DNA from: JBDUDK01 sp040002995
Lineage (GTDB): Bacteria; Actinomycetota; Acidimicrobiia; Acidimicrobiales; Ilumatobacteraceae
Direction: 5' to 3'
DNA length: 9,977 nt
Assembly (NCBI GenBank): GCA_040002995.1
Contig: JBDUDK010000137.1
Location: 1 to 9,977, forward strand
The first letter of the stretch is position 1; each line of letters begins with the position of its first letter. Both the position numbers and the translations under genes were made by a program. This document shows, piece after piece, positions 1-5,218 of this stretch. The notes beneath the pieces were generated by a model. That model ran no database searches, was not told the origin of the DNA, and saw only the letters and a list, made by a program, of their open reading frames with translations.

Positions 1-2
1 TG

Positions 3-76
3 TGGAGACGATGGGACTCGAACCCACGACCCCCTGCTTGCAAAGCAGGTGCTCTCGCCAGCTGAGCTACGTCCCC
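3..76 (-). tRNA. tRNA-Ala (anticodon UGC)
   Basis: Read on the minus strand, the sequence folds as a full cloverleaf of 74 nt. The acceptor stem is GGGGACG paired with CGTCTCC (one G-U pair). The D arm is GCTC/GAGC. The anticodon arm is CCTGC-TTTGCAA-GCAGG, with anticodon TGC at 40-42. The T arm has a TTCGAGT loop, and the discriminator base is A at position 3. A UGC anticodon reads GCA and related alanine codons. The bases after the discriminator read CA and not CCA, so the 3' CCA would have to be added by the nucleotidyltransferase. The gene lies 41 bp downstream of the broken YdeI-like gene on the same strand. Confidence 0.96.
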
Positions 77-85
77 TCGGCCCCA

Positions 86-91
86 ATGCTA
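86..91 (-). promoter_or_regulatory. Putative -10 element of tRNA-Ala
   Basis: TAGCAT on the minus strand ends 9 nt before the first base of the mature tRNA, which fits a -10 box for a very short leader. No TTGACA-like -35 is seen at 16-18 nt spacing. This is inference from position and the TANNNT shape only. Confidence 0.35.
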
Positions 92-117
92 CGACAGCAC
101 CGCGGCCGGCGTGGGTG

Positions 118-556
118 TCAGTGGCGGACTCTTTCGATCGTTTGGGCTACTCGCCGTGCGCGAGTCGACGGTTGTTTGGCGTCCTCTATCCAGGTCACGT
201 ACTCGCGCTGATGCGTGAAGCTCAGAGCCAGGAAGCGTTCGAGCAGGTCGGCATCGGAGAGGGCCAGCCGAAGGTCGTCGCGAAGCGTGGCCGATCGCTC
301 CGCCAAGTCGGCCTCGACGGTCACCGAGACGCGATCGCCGGCTGCCTTGCCCAGCTGGGATCGGATCTCCTTGAGGATGCCGAGGATCTTCACTCCCCCC
401 CATCGAGACGATGGAACCCCTTTAGGCAATCCCATCGAACGTGGCGCATACCGCGATGCGGCCCTTGCCCCCGAGGGCGTCCACGACCTCGGCCGGAACC
501 TCGACATACGCCCCTCCCAGCGGGGCGGCCAGGATCGCGGCCTCAAACGCCTCCAC
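118..556 (-). pseudogene. DUF1905 / YdeI-OmpD-associated family protein, disrupted
   Basis: The reading starts at GTG (554-556) as VEAFEAAIL and runs through a DUF1905-like stretch (AYVEVPAEVVDALGGKGRI, then ATFDG) until an in-frame TAA at 422-424. The same frame continues after the stop as RGSIVSMGG, which matches the family pattern YRGSxVxMGG, so the stop appears to replace the usual Tyr. After a C7 run (395-401 on the plus strand) the frame must shift by one base to continue as VKILGILKEIR. It then runs on into the C-terminal YdeI-type helical part (LSFTHQREYVTWIEDAKQ, then TRARR) and ends at TGA 118-120. Restored length would be about 146 residues, normal for the family. The family's function is poorly defined; it is named for E. 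coli YdeI, linked to resistance to some antimicrobial peptides. Two independent lesions make a pseudogene likely, although the homopolymer lesion alone could be a sequencing error. A TACGCT box 6 nt before the GTG is still intact, which suggests recent decay. Confidence 0.82.
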
Positions 557-562
557 TTCTCG

Positions 563-568
563 AGCGTA
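563..568 (-). promoter_or_regulatory. -10 box for a leaderless GTG start of the YdeI-like pseudogene
   Basis: TACGCT on the minus strand is followed by six bases (CGAGAA) and then the GTG at 554-556. The layout matches the other transcript-leading genes here. No clear -35 is seen. It supports the chosen GTG start over the upstream in-frame ATG at 649, whose extra N-terminal residues do not look like the family. Confidence 0.45.
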
Positions 569-597
569 TGGCAGCCCAAGCAGGCAGGAGGCGCCGG

Positions 598-603
598 TAG
601 CGT
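598..603 (+). promoter_or_regulatory. -10 box for leaderless DsbA-family gene
   Basis: TAGCGT is followed by six bases (GACGCG) and then ATG at 610, with no well-placed Shine-Dalgarno sequence between them. This predicts transcription starting at or next to the A of the start codon. Confidence 0.5.
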
Positions 604-609
604 GACGCG

Positions 610-1254
610 ATGGCCGACGTTGAGTTCTTCTTCGATCCTGTGTGTCCATGGGCGTGGGTGACGAGCCGGTGGGCCGTCGAAGTTGCCACGCAACGCAACC
701 TCACTATCGACTGGCGTTTCATCTGCCTGCGAATCGTCAACGAGGCCAAAAACTACGGAACTGACTTCCCCGAGGCCTACACCCATGTACACGGAGGCGG
801 TCAAAAGATGCTGCGGGTCGCCGCGGCGGCGCGCGAGATCGGGGGCAACGACGCCGTCGCCCGCCTCTACACCGAGCTCGGCACCCGCCTGCACAATGAC
901 GGCCGGAGTCGCTCGGAGCTGCGGGAAGGCAACATCGCGGTCCTGCCCGAGGCCATCGCGGCCGCGGGGCTCGATGCGTCGCTGCTCGCGGCCGCCGACG
1001 ACGACGCGCACGACAAGGTGCTGCGAACCGAAACCGAACTCGGGCTGTCACGCACCGGTACCGACGTCGGCACTCCGATCATCACGTTCGCACCGAATAC
1101 CGACGGCGAGGTGTCGTTCTTCGGCCCCGTTATTAATCGCATCCCGCGAGGCGACGACGCCGTCCGCCTGTGGGAAGCCGTCGAGACGTTGGCGCGTACT
1201 CCGGGCGTCTACGAGTTGAAGCGCACGCAACGCGAGCGCCCCGACTTCAGCTGA
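610..1254 (+). CDS. DsbA-family oxidoreductase, mycothiol-dependent nitroreductase-like, CPWA motif
   Basis: A 214-residue thioredoxin-fold protein of the DsbA/FrnE superfamily. The N-terminal beta strand FFFDPVCPWAW contains the active-site motif C12-P-W-A15. The cis-Pro loop GTP is at about residue 155-156, and an all-helical insert lies between them. DP-CPW-W-TSRW, RxHN, DVGTP, FFGPV and IPRG, and a C-terminal ELKRTR-like end match my recollection of the Mycobacterium tuberculosis Rv2466c family, which uses mycothiol to reduce nitro compounds in the cytosol. Rv2466c has CPWC. Here the second Cys is Ala, so a monothiol mechanism with mycothiol as partner is the likely reading (inference). 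No signal peptide is visible. The start is supported by a TAGCGT box 6 nt upstream. The gene ends 6 bp before the convergent AraC-type regulator with no obvious terminator hairpin between them. Confidence 0.9.
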   Translation: MADVEFFFDPVCPWAWVTSRWAVEVATQRNLTIDWRFICLRIVNEAKNYGTDFPEAYTHVHGGGQKMLRVAAAAREIGGNDAVARLYTELGTRLHNDGRSRSELREGNIAVLPEAIAAAGLDASLLAAADDDAHDKVLRTETELGLSRTGTDVGTPIITFAPNTDGEVSFFGPVINRIPRGDDAVRLWEAVETLARTPGVYELKRTQRERPDFS

Positions 1255-1260
1255 ACGCAA

Positions 1261-2220
1261 TCACGCAGACCGCTTGAACTGACGCCGGTAGGTCTGCGGC
1301 GTGGTTCCGACCACCCGCCCGAAATGCATCCGCAGCGTGGCCGCCGAGCCGAAGCCGCATCGGTTGGACACCTGCTCGATGGGCAAGTCGGAGGATTCGA
1401 GCAGTCGTTGGGCGGCGATGACTCTCTGGCTGAGCAGCCACTGCAGCGGTGTCGTGCCGGTGGTCGATCGGAAGCGGCGGGCGAACGTCCGGGGAGACAT
1501 GCGCGCCTTGCGCGCCATCCGTTCCACGGTCAAGTCCTCGTCGAGATGCGCCACCGCCCAGTCGAGGGTCGGCCGCAGCGGATCGGAGTCCGCCGTTGAG
1601 GCGAGCGGAGCCTCCACGTACTGCGCCTGGCCGCCATCACGATGCGGAGGCATCACCATTCGCCGGGCTACCACATTGGCGATATCGGCGCCGTGATCGA
1701 GGCGAACGAGGTGAAGGCACAGGTCGATGGCGGCCGCGGTACCTGCGGAGGTGAAGACCCCCGAGCCGTCGTCGATGTAGAGCACCGAGGGGTCGACGTC
1801 GATCGCCGGATACCTCGCGGCGAGCGCGGTGGCATGCATCCAGTGTGTGGCGACCCGCCGATGGTCGAGCAGCCCCGCGGCGGCGAGCACGAACGCGCCG
1901 GAACAGAACGACACGATGCGCGCGCCCCGCCGGTGCGCCGCCACGAGCGCGTTCAGCGTTGCCTTCGGCGGGTCGATGTCAAAGAACGACCACGAAGGGC
2001 AGATGATGGTGTCAGCCTGGCGGAGAGCACCGAGACCACGATCCACCACCATCGAGAAGCCGCCGCCTTTAGTCAGTAGCGACCCTGGTTCCGGCGTGCA
2101 CATCACGAAGCGATAGCGCGGCACACCCATGTCCTGGCGGTCGAGGCCGAACACCTCACAGGCCACCGCCGTTTCGAAAACTGCTACCGGGTCAAACACC
2201 AAGACCGCGACGGTGTGCAT
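1261..2220 (-). CDS. GlxA-type AraC-family transcriptional regulator (DJ-1/PfpI-like N-terminus)
   Basis: A 319-residue cytoplasmic regulator. Residues 1 to about 170 form a DJ-1/PfpI-like amidotransferase fold (VAVLVFDPVAVFETAVACEVF, IICPSW), with the elbow motif SFCSGAF at C106 and HWMHA after it. As usual in this subfamily the domain probably senses a ligand and is not an enzyme. Residues about 215-316 are a two-HTH AraC DNA-binding domain: first helix-turn-helix around 230-251 (TVERMARKARMSPRTFARRF), second around 279-300 (CGFGSAATLRMHFGRVVG), then a conserved TPxxYRRxF end. The frame stays open for 79 more codons upstream. I chose the ATG at 2218-2220 because it begins directly with the first beta strand and has a good promoter ending 6 nt before it. 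The gene is divergent from the DinB-fold gene, a usual arrangement for a local regulator that also controls itself. Its ligand is unknown. Confidence 0.92.
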   Translation of the reverse strand: MHTVAVLVFDPVAVFETAVACEVFGLDRQDMGVPRYRFVMCTPEPGSLLTKGGGFSMVVDRGLGALRQADTIICPSWSFFDIDPPKATLNALVAAHRRGARIVSFCSGAFVLAAAGLLDHRRVATHWMHATALAARYPAIDVDPSVLYIDDGSGVFTSAGTAAAIDLCLHLVRLDHGADIANVVARRMVMPPHRDGGQAQYVEAPLASTADSDPLRPTLDWAVAHLDEDLTVERMARKARMSPRTFARRFRSTTGTTPLQWLLSQRVIAAQRLLESSDLPIEQVSNRCGFGSAATLRMHFGRVVGTTPQTYRRQFKRSA

Positions 2221-2226
2221 GGCAGG

Positions 2227-2255
2227 AAGATAGCGAAGATGGGCACTTCTGCCAA
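2227..2255 (-). promoter_or_regulatory. Sigma-70-type promoter of the GlxA-type regulator
   Basis: On the minus strand there is TTGGCA (2255-2250) as -35, a 17-nt spacer, and TATCTT (2232-2227) as -10. Six bases then precede the ATG at 2220. Box sequences and spacing both fit. Because the start codon sits where transcription should begin, the mRNA is predicted to be leaderless. The -35 lies next to one of the CTGCCA motifs noted for this intergenic region. Confidence 0.6.
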
Positions 2256-2278
2256 TGGCGGATTTGGCCCTGGGACTA

Positions 2279-2284
2279 GAGAAT
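2279..2284 (+). promoter_or_regulatory. Weak -10-like box before the DinB-fold gene
   Basis: GAGAAT (inside TAGAGAAT, 2277-2284) ends 6 nt before the ATG at 2291, the same spacing as in the other apparently leaderless genes. It matches TANNNT imperfectly and has no clear -35, so support is mainly positional. Confidence 0.25.
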
Positions 2285-2290
2285 CCTGCC

Positions 2291-2761
2291 ATGGACTTCA
2301 TCGAACGGCAGAAGCTCATGCAGCAGTACCGACATGGCCACGGGGCGGTGCTTGCGTCGCTCGCCGGGATTACCGAGGCAGAGCTTGACGAACGCCCCTC
2401 GGCCGACGCGTGGACGGCTCGCGAGATCGTCCACCACCTCGCGGACAGCGAGACCAACTCCTACATCCGGCTCCGCAAGATCCTCGCTGAGGACAACACC
2501 ACGCTGATCGCCTACGACGAGGCGGAGTGGGCCAGGCACCTCCACTACGGCCGGTCGATCGAGCCCTCCCTCGCTGTTCTCAAAGCGGTCCGCGAGGCAT
2601 CGGCACAGTTACTCGACGCGCTGCCCCCCGCGGACTGGCAGCGGTCGGGCACGCATCCCGAGCACGGCGCGTATTCGATCGACACATGGCTCGAAATCTA
2701 CGCGGCCCACGCCGTCGACCATGCCGAGCAGATCCTGCGGGCCCGAAAGGGGGTGGCGTGA
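2291..2761 (+). CDS. DinB-family (DinB_2) metal-binding four-helix protein
   Basis: A 156-residue four-helix-bundle protein of the DinB/YfiT superfamily. The putative metal-binding histidines are in the first core helix (TAREIVHHLADSE, H48/H49) and the last (IYAAHAVDHAEQI, H140 and H144), which gives the usual three-His site. RLRKILAED and HYGRSIEPSL are also typical. Members of the superfamily include thiol-S-transferases using bacillithiol or mycothiol, and many have no known role; no substrate can be assigned here. I chose ATG 2291 (MDFIERQKLMQQY) over the in-frame ATG at 2255, because family members begin at this helix and the extra 12 residues look like promoter DNA. The gene overlaps the next small gene by one base (TGATG), so the two are probably co-translated. 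Confidence 0.88.
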   Translation: MDFIERQKLMQQYRHGHGAVLASLAGITEAELDERPSADAWTAREIVHHLADSETNSYIRLRKILAEDNTTLIAYDEAEWARHLHYGRSIEPSLAVLKAVREASAQLLDALPPADWQRSGTHPEHGAYSIDTWLEIYAAHAVDHAEQILRARKGVA

Positions 2762-2934
2762 TGTTCTCCGTCTTCTGTCCCCGGCATGATCATGTCATGT
2801 TGCTCGGACCGCGCCGCATCGTGTCACTACGCGCACTCGACGACTGCGTCGAGGTGGACTGGGTCTGCTACTGCGGAGAGTCCGGAACGACCACCTTCCA
2901 CAAGGTGACCGATCGGGCGCGTCGCGCCGCTTGA
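2761..2934 (+). CDS. 57-residue Cys/His-rich mini-protein, putative zinc-binding
   Basis: The gene begins MFSVFCPRHDHVMLLGPRR and ends in a basic tail (RARRAA). The Cys/His spacing is C6-x2-H9 near the N-terminus and C36-x-C38 after a predicted beta hairpin (VEVDWVCYCG), which could hold one zinc ion in a ribbon-like fold. I recall similar small uncharacterised actinobacterial proteins with the pattern YCPxH-x3-LLGPR and WRCxCG, so this looks like a real conserved gene of unknown function. Its ATG shares the A of the DinB stop codon. The purine run AAAGGGGG (2746-2753) lies 7 nt upstream and can serve as its ribosome binding site. It therefore forms an operon with the DinB-fold gene. Confidence 0.75.
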   Translation: MFSVFCPRHDHVMLLGPRRIVSLRALDDCVEVDWVCYCGESGTTTFHKVTDRARRAA

Positions 2935-2959
2935 TTCCGCGCTGACCGACCGGCGCCGA

Positions 2960-2965
2960 TACCGT
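2960..2965 (+). promoter_or_regulatory. -10 box for leaderless LLM monooxygenase gene
   Basis: TACCGT is followed by six bases (CGGCAC) and ATG 2972, with no Shine-Dalgarno sequence. The box lies across a small palindrome, GCCGA-TACCG-TCGGC (2955-2969), which might be an operator. No good -35 is seen at standard spacing. Confidence 0.45.
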
Positions 2966-2971
2966 CGGCAC

Positions 2972-4237
2972 ATGCCCCGCTTGAAATTCGGTGCCTTCCT
3001 CGCTCCTCATCATCCGTTGGGTGAGCACCCGACGTTGATGCTCCGCCGCGACCTGGCGCTCGCGTCGCAACTCGACGAGCTCGGTTTCGACGAGTTCTGG
3101 GTGGGCGAGCACCACTCAAGCGGGTGGGAGACGATCGCCTCGCCCGAGATGTTCCTCGCCGTCGCGGGCGAACGAACGGCGCGCATCAAGCTCGGGACGG
3201 GCGTCGTCTCGCTGCCGTATCACCACCCTTTCAACGTCGCGCAACGCATCGTCCAGCTCGACCACATGACGCGGGGACGCGCGATGTTCGGCACCGGCCC
3301 GGGTGCCCTCCCGTCCGACGCGCGAACATTCGGTATCAGTCCACTCGTATTGCGCGACCGCCAAGACGAGGCGCTCGGGATCATCATCCGGCTGCTGGAG
3401 GGCGAGGACCGCTTCTCGTACACGAGCGACTGGTTCGAGCTTCACGACGCCGCGCTGCAAATCCTCCCCGTTCAGGAGCGGGTACCCATGGCGACGGCCT
3501 CTTCGATCAGCCCCTCCGGCATGAAGATCGCGGGCAAGTACGGCATCGGCGTCCTCTCGATCGCCTCGAACTCTCTCGAGGGCCTGCAAGCCCTGCCCAC
3601 GCAGTGGGGTTTCGCGGAGGAGTCGGCGCGTCAACACGGAAAGACGGTCGACCGCAAGGACTGGCGAGTGCTCATGGCGTGGCACCTGGCGGAAACCCGC
3701 GAGCAGGCGCGCCAGGAGGCGGTGCAGGGACTTCATCGCTGGCACAACGAGTACAACGTGCGCGTACTGGGGCGTCCCGACGCCGTTCACGTCGAGGATC
3801 AATGGGCCCTGATGGATCAGGTTGCCGGAGGTGAGGCGGTTGGTGGCGGCGCGGCGGTTGTGGGGACGCCCGACGACATGGTCGCGGCCATCACATCGCT
3901 CTACGACAAGGTGGGCGGGTTCGGTGTCGTGCTCGGATTCGCGCACGATTGGGCCAATCGGGAAGCCACCGCCCGCAGCTGGGAACTCTTCGGCCGTTAC
4001 GTGATCCCCGCCCTGAACCGCCTTACGCGTGGGCTGCAGGAGTCGGCCGACTACCTCGAGGCGAACAAGGCCGACCTCATGGGCGGCGCCGTGAACGCCA
4101 TCATCCAGCAGATCGCGCGAGACCCCAAGGCTGCCGAAGCGATGGCCGTGACGATGGCGCAACGCGCCGCCGCCGGAGGCGCGCAACCCGCAATCGGTAC
4201 CGCCGCCGGCGCCGCCCTCCCCGACATGCCCGCCTGA
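2972..4237 (+). CDS. LLM-class flavin-dependent monooxygenase (limonene monooxygenase-like)
   Basis: A 421-residue bacterial-luciferase-like TIM-barrel protein. Motifs of the limonene-1,2-monooxygenase-like branch are clear: KFGAFLAPHHPLGEHP at residues 5-20, DEFWVGEHHSSGWE (40-53, with the E46-H47-H48 flavin-side cluster), TARIKLGTGVVSLPYHHPF, LDHMTRGRAMFGTGPGALPSD, and SSISPSGMKIAGKYGIGVLS in the second half. Such enzymes use FMNH2 from a partner reductase and O2 to oxygenate organic substrates in the cytosol; no reductase is visible nearby and the substrate is unknown. A helical C-terminal region (about 345-395) is followed by an Ala/Gly-rich tail of about 26 residues (AAAGGAQPAIGTAAGAALP) that looks disordered. 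The start is supported by the upstream TACCGT box. The gene is transcribed alone, convergent with the gene that ends at 4401. Confidence 0.9.
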   Translation: MPRLKFGAFLAPHHPLGEHPTLMLRRDLALASQLDELGFDEFWVGEHHSSGWETIASPEMFLAVAGERTARIKLGTGVVSLPYHHPFNVAQRIVQLDHMTRGRAMFGTGPGALPSDARTFGISPLVLRDRQDEALGIIIRLLEGEDRFSYTSDWFELHDAALQILPVQERVPMATASSISPSGMKIAGKYGIGVLSIASNSLEGLQALPTQWGFAEESARQHGKTVDRKDWRVLMAWHLAETREQARQEAVQGLHRWHNEYNVRVLGRPDAVHVEDQWALMDQVAGGEAVGGGAAVVGTPDDMVAAITSLYDKVGGFGVVLGFAHDWANREATARSWELFGRYVIPALNRLTRGLQESADYLEANKADLMGGAVNAIIQQIARDPKAAEAMAVTMAQRAAAGGAQPAIGTAAGAALPDMPA

Positions 4238-4259
4238 GCTCGAGACCTCGGTTTCTCAG

Positions 4260-4363
4260 ACGTTTCGAGGTTCTGTTCCCTCACAGGTAACGAACCCTCG
4301 AAACCTTCCCGAAGCGGCGAGACGTGTCGAGACTTCGTGCCCGTGCAGGCACGTTTCGAGGTT
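4260..4363. repeat. Intergenic direct and inverted repeats around GTTTCGAGG
   Basis: The 163-bp gap between two convergent genes (4238-4400) has no coding potential that I trust. ACGTTTCGAGGTT occurs twice as a 13-bp direct repeat (4260-4272 and 4351-4363). GTTTCGAGG (4262-4270) also pairs perfectly with CCTCGAAAC (4296-4304), a 9-bp stem with a 25-nt loop. A second hairpin, CGTGCC-CGTGCA-GGCACG, lies at 4336-4353. CGAG-type fragments also occur at 4241 and 4328. The stems could act as a bidirectional transcription end, but no T-tract follows, so an intrinsic terminator is not proven. A dispersed REP-like element is the alternative. Confidence 0.6.
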
Positions 4364-4369
4364 TGGTTT

Positions 4370-4388
4370 GGGGGGGGTGGGGACCGGG
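4370..4388 (+). other. G-rich tract, possible G-quadruplex
   Basis: A run of eight G, then T, four G, ACC and three G gives four GGG tracts with loops of 1-3 nt on the plus strand, fitting the usual G-quadruplex pattern. It sits 3' of the convergent genes, directly after the GTTTCGAGG repeats and 12 bp before the stop codon of the minus-strand gene. Formation in the cell is not shown. Confidence 0.35.
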
Positions 4389-4400
4389 CGTTGGGCCTGG

Positions 4401-5198
4401 CTAGATGATGTTAAAGGTGTCGAGGATTTCAGCGGCATAGGGCTCATCGCCGTCAAGGCGAACACCCATCGACCGCCAAGGCCGCCGAATCGTGGCCCAA
4501 CACACGAAATCGTCGGCGGTGGTCGTCACCGTGGCCGCGGCGGCACCGTCGTGACCCGGCGTGATGTTGACGAGCGGAGAGCCCGGGGCGATGACCCACT
4601 CGCTACTGCCCGGGCCCTCGAAGACAAGGTTGATCGTGCGGTCAACCTGGGTAAGACCCACCGCCGACATCTGAGGCAGGCCGCCGAGCATCCACTCGAG
4701 GGCGGCAGTCAGACGCAGGTCGTCTCGCGGCAAGGGTGGCCGATCAATCGGTCCGTGCGGACGAAGGATGTCCCACCGCAGATGGCAATAGTGGTCGAAC
4801 ACGAACGCGTTCGCGATCAAGTGCATCGGGTGACTGCCCAAGTTGCCCAGCCCGATGACCCTGTCGGCCAGCGGCGGCTCTTGGAAACCCTTCACTATCC
4901 CGATGGCCTTCTCACTCCACTCGGCGTACTCCGCGGCGACATCCTCGATCGCCCAATCCCGACGTTGGTCGACCGCCGCGTCGGCCTGCCGCTCAGCGTC
5001 GTCGGTACCCGACGCGCGCGCCACAGCTCTGGGCTCGCCCACCGAATGGAACAACGCCCCCATGTGCGCGATGACGTCGCGCACACGCCATCCGAAACAG
5101 TCGGACGGCGCGTCCCACTCCTCCGGCTCGAGCGACGCGATCAGCTCGATCGCGAGTTCGCGTTCGGCGTCCAGGGCGACGACGGCTTGCTTCGTCAT
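4401..5198 (-). CDS. Maleylpyruvate isomerase-fold (mycothiol-dependent / TIGR03083-like) protein
   Basis: A 265-residue protein with an N-terminal DinB/MDMPI four-helix domain: WRVRDVIAHMGALFHSVGEP with H45, and FVFDHYCHLRWDIL with D135 and H139. The D-x3-H spacing mirrors the E-x3-H pair that binds metal together with a His in mycothiol-dependent maleylpyruvate isomerase, so H45, D135 and H139 are the likely metal ligands. The C-terminal part (about 155-265) looks like the SCP2-like or MDMPI C-terminal domain (NLVFEGPG, ATVTTTADDFVCWATIRRPW). Known members isomerise maleylpyruvate using mycothiol; most paralogues have unknown substrates. I chose ATG 5198, because GAGGAG (5203-5208) lies 4 nt upstream and the frame farther up does not resemble the family. 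It starts 20 bp after the amidohydrolase gene on the same strand, so the two form an operon. Confidence 0.87.
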   Translation of the reverse strand: MTKQAVVALDAERELAIELIASLEPEEWDAPSDCFGWRVRDVIAHMGALFHSVGEPRAVARASGTDDAERQADAAVDQRRDWAIEDVAAEYAEWSEKAIGIVKGFQEPPLADRVIGLGNLGSHPMHLIANAFVFDHYCHLRWDILRPHGPIDRPPLPRDDLRLTAALEWMLGGLPQMSAVGLTQVDRTINLVFEGPGSSEWVIAPGSPLVNITPGHDGAAAATVTTTADDFVCWATIRRPWRSMGVRLDGDEPYAAEILDTFNII

Positions 5199-5218
5199 GG
5201 TTCTCCTCGGTCGTGCAT

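Larger units (their letters stand above)
2218..2293. repeat. 10-bp perfect inverted repeat spanning the divergent intergenic region, possible operator
   Basis: CATGGCAGGA at 2218-2227 is the exact reverse complement of TCCTGCCATG at 2284-2293. Each arm contains the start codon of one of the two divergent genes. A third, similar motif, TTCTGCCAATGG (2248-2259), lies between them in the same orientation as the right arm and 36 bp from it. Repeated CTGCCA-type sites beside an AraC-family gene are candidate operators. Chance similarity of two start regions is the alternative. Confidence 0.4.

Noticed and set aside
1..76. tRNA-Ala as an attachment site of an integrated element
   Set aside because: No integrase, no direct repeat of the tRNA 3' end elsewhere in the window, and the neighbours look like ordinary chromosome.
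404..1011. Long minus-strand open frame extending the YdeI-like C-terminal frame upstream through the DsbA-family gene
   Set aside because: Its first two-thirds are antisense to a well-conserved DsbA-family gene and show no family features. The YdeI N-terminus is in another frame.
1255..1260. Terminator between the convergent DsbA-family and AraC-family genes
   Set aside because: The gap is only 6 bp and I see no stem-loop with a T-tract across it.
2255..2290. Upstream ATG as start of the DinB-fold gene
   Set aside because: The extra 12 residues are unlike family N-termini and overlap the -35 region of the divergent regulator. ATG 2291 begins at the first conserved helix.
2221..2457. N-terminal extension of the GlxA-type regulator by 79 codons
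   Set aside because: It would overlap the DinB-fold gene on the other strand and adds no recognisable domain. A good promoter sits just before ATG 2220.
3116..4186. Minus-strand open frame of about 356 codons opposite the limonene-monooxygenase-like gene
   Set aside because: Antisense shadow of high-GC codon bias. The plus-strand frame carries clear LLM motifs end to end.
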